Positions 5,298 to 6,363 of a stretch of 6,363 nt of DNA are shown here, piece after piece. The position numbers were made by a program, and so were the translations under genes. The DNA comes from Phyllobacteriaceae bacterium UBA1940 (GTDB taxonomy: Bacteria; Pseudomonadota; Alphaproteobacteria; Rhizobiales; Rhizobiaceae), in assembly GCA_002336975.1 (NCBI GenBank), contig DDFA01000124.1, forward strand, positions 1-6,363. The letters are read 5' to 3'. The stretch's first letter is position 1; each line of letters opens with the position of its first letter. The notes under the pieces are model-generated. The model saw nothing but the letters and a program-made list of their open reading frames with translations. It made no database searches and was not told the DNA's origin.

Positions 5298-6363
5298 TGC
5301 AGAACTCCTTGCACGAATGGGAGGAAGTCGAGCTCGCCGCCCGCGTCGACATCCCCTGTCGTCGCGTCGACGACGGCCACGCCGTCGGCCTGGCACAGCG
5401 GCTGAAGCGAGGCCGAACCGCCATGGCCGACGCGGGCGATGCGCGGCTGGCCGCGCAGCGTTTGCGACACCACTCGGACGGGAACGTATTCGCGCCGGCC
5501 CGATGCGCACGGCATGGGATTTTCGGCGACGGCGCGGACAGGGTGGGCGGGTCTTGCTGCGGCGCCTGAAATCCGGTCGATCGCCGCCCGCCCGAACAGT
5601 TCGAAGCCGATCCATGCGGCCATGGGGTTGCCCGGCAGGCCGAGGAACACCGAATTGTCGATGCGGCCGAACATCACCGGCTTGCCGGGCTTAAGGGCGA
5701 TCTTCCAGCTGTCGATCAGGCCGCCGGCCGACAGGAACGCGCTCTTGAGGAAGTCGCGCCCGCCCGCGGACACCGCGCCTGACGAGATCAGGAGGTCGAA
5801 ACGGCAGGCGTGCAGATCGAGGAACCGCCGCATCTCGGCGAAATCGTCGGGGACGATGCCGAGGTCCTCGGTATCAGCGGCCATCTGCGCCGCCATCATC
5901 AGCAGCATCGGACGGTTGGCGTCGTGGAGCTGCGCCGCGCCTCTGCCCTGACCGCGACCGACGAGTTCGTCGCCTGTCGAGAAGATTCCGACGCGCGGCC
6001 GGCGATTGACCGTCACCGAGGAATAGCCGTTAGCGGCAAGCAAGCCGACATGGCGCGCCGAAATCCGCGTGCCGGCGGCGACCAGAACCTCATTGTGGGC
6101 AATGTCGGACCCCATGCGCCGGATGTGGGCGCCGCGCCGCGGCGGTTCGCCGAAGGTTACGCGCCCCAGTCTTTCGACAACCTGCTCGACAGGCGCGACG
6201 GCGTCGGCGCCGGGCGGGATCGGAGCGCCGGTGAAGATGCGCATGCAGGCGCCGGGGACGAGGCGGTCAATGCCGGGCTGGCCCGCCGCGGCCGTGCCGC
6301 ACACCGGCAGGGTGCGCGGCCCGCCTCCGGCGAAATCGGCCAGCGAGACGGCAAAGCCGTCCA
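5294..6363 (-). CDS. moeA: Molybdopterin molybdenumtransferase MoeA (5' end cut by the window)
   Basis: 355 residues are visible; roughly the first 55-60 are beyond the right edge. MoeA uses MPT-AMP made by Mog to ligate molybdate, giving Moco. The visible part begins at DGFAV, the counterpart of the MDGYAV motif with catalytic Asp59 of E. coli. Counting from that Asp, further motifs are RIFTGAPIPPGADAV (about 41-55), GIFSTGDEL (about 125-133), SSGAVSAGGRDF (about 193-204), KPGKP (about 224-228) and LPGNPMA (about 242-248), then the C-terminal domain with RREY and GHGGSAS. The acidic and lysine residues reported to matter in E. coli MoeA (Glu188, Asp259, Lys275, Lys279) have counterparts. The serine-glycine loop reads SGAVSAG rather than the common SGGVSxG. 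Its stop overlaps the next gene's ATG, so it is probably the upstream member of this operon segment. Confidence 0.96.
   Translation of the reverse strand, partial: DGFAVSLADFAGGGPRTLPVCGTAAAGQPGIDRLVPGACMRIFTGAPIPPGADAVAPVEQVVERLGRVTFGEPPRRGAHIRRMGSDIAHNEVLVAAGTRISARHVGLLAANGYSSVTVNRRPRVGIFSTGDELVGRGQGRGAAQLHDANRPMLLMMAAQMAADTEDLGIVPDDFAEMRRFLDLHACRFDLLISSGAVSAGGRDFLKSAFLSAGGLIDSWKIALKPGKPVMFGRIDNSVFLGLPGNPMAAWIGFELFGRAAIDRISGAAARPAHPVRAVAENPMPCASGRREYVPVRVVSQTLRGQPRIARVGHGGSASLQPLCQADGVAVVDATTGDVDAGGELDFLPFVQGVLQ

Noticed and set aside
5298..5615. 106-codon N-terminal extension of the DUF2478-type gene
   Set aside because: It overlaps the moeA C-terminus in another frame, is Arg-rich and unlike the family; AAGGAG is correctly placed for the start at 5297.
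4765..5694. Plus-strand open frame of 309 codons opposite the DUF2478-type gene and the end of moeA
   Set aside because: It is Ser/Arg/Pro-rich with no domain and is antisense to two supported genes.

Overview
This GC-rich window reads almost entirely on the minus strand. It carries eight genes or gene fragments for molybdenum metabolism and oxygen-independent ubiquinone (UQ) synthesis. From right to left (transcription order) they are moeA (5' end cut by the window edge), a DUF2478-type gene, mog, ubiT, ubiU, ubiV, then a 193-base gap, then modA, modB and the first 18 codons of modC. The protein sequences and GC-rich codon use suggest an alphaproteobacterium, possibly a rhizobial-type or other facultative denitrifier. 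That placement is inferred from sequence character, not from a marker gene.

Layout. Region A (about 4232-6363) is for molybdenum cofactor (Moco) maturation: MoeA inserts molybdate, Mog adenylylates molybdopterin, and a DUF2478-family protein of unknown function lies between them. Region B (1762-4224) is a complete ubiT-ubiU-ubiV set: an SCP2-domain lipid-binding accessory protein and two U32-family iron-sulfur proteins that hydroxylate the UQ ring without O2. Region C (1-1568) is the molybdate ABC transporter modABC, with a probable promoter and a ModE-like operator in the gap before modA.

Regions A and B are joined by overlaps and tiny gaps: ATGA overlap, 11-base overlap, 7-base gap, ATGA overlap, 4-base gap. 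They are therefore very probably one translationally coupled operon whose promoter lies outside the window. modABC is either a separate molybdate-responsive unit or partly read through from ubiV; I see no convincing terminator in the gap. The biological theme is probably anaerobic respiration: Moco enzymes such as nitrate reductase need both molybdate and cofactor, and the quinone pool must be made without O2.

Points worth a second look are the fusion of the two pathways into one operon, the loss in UbiU of the first cysteine of the U32 signature (a [4Fe-4S] ligand in E. coli UbiU), the DUF2478 gene wedged between moeA and mog, and the ModE-like site before modA. I found no RNA genes, insertion sequences, CRISPR arrays or long repeats.
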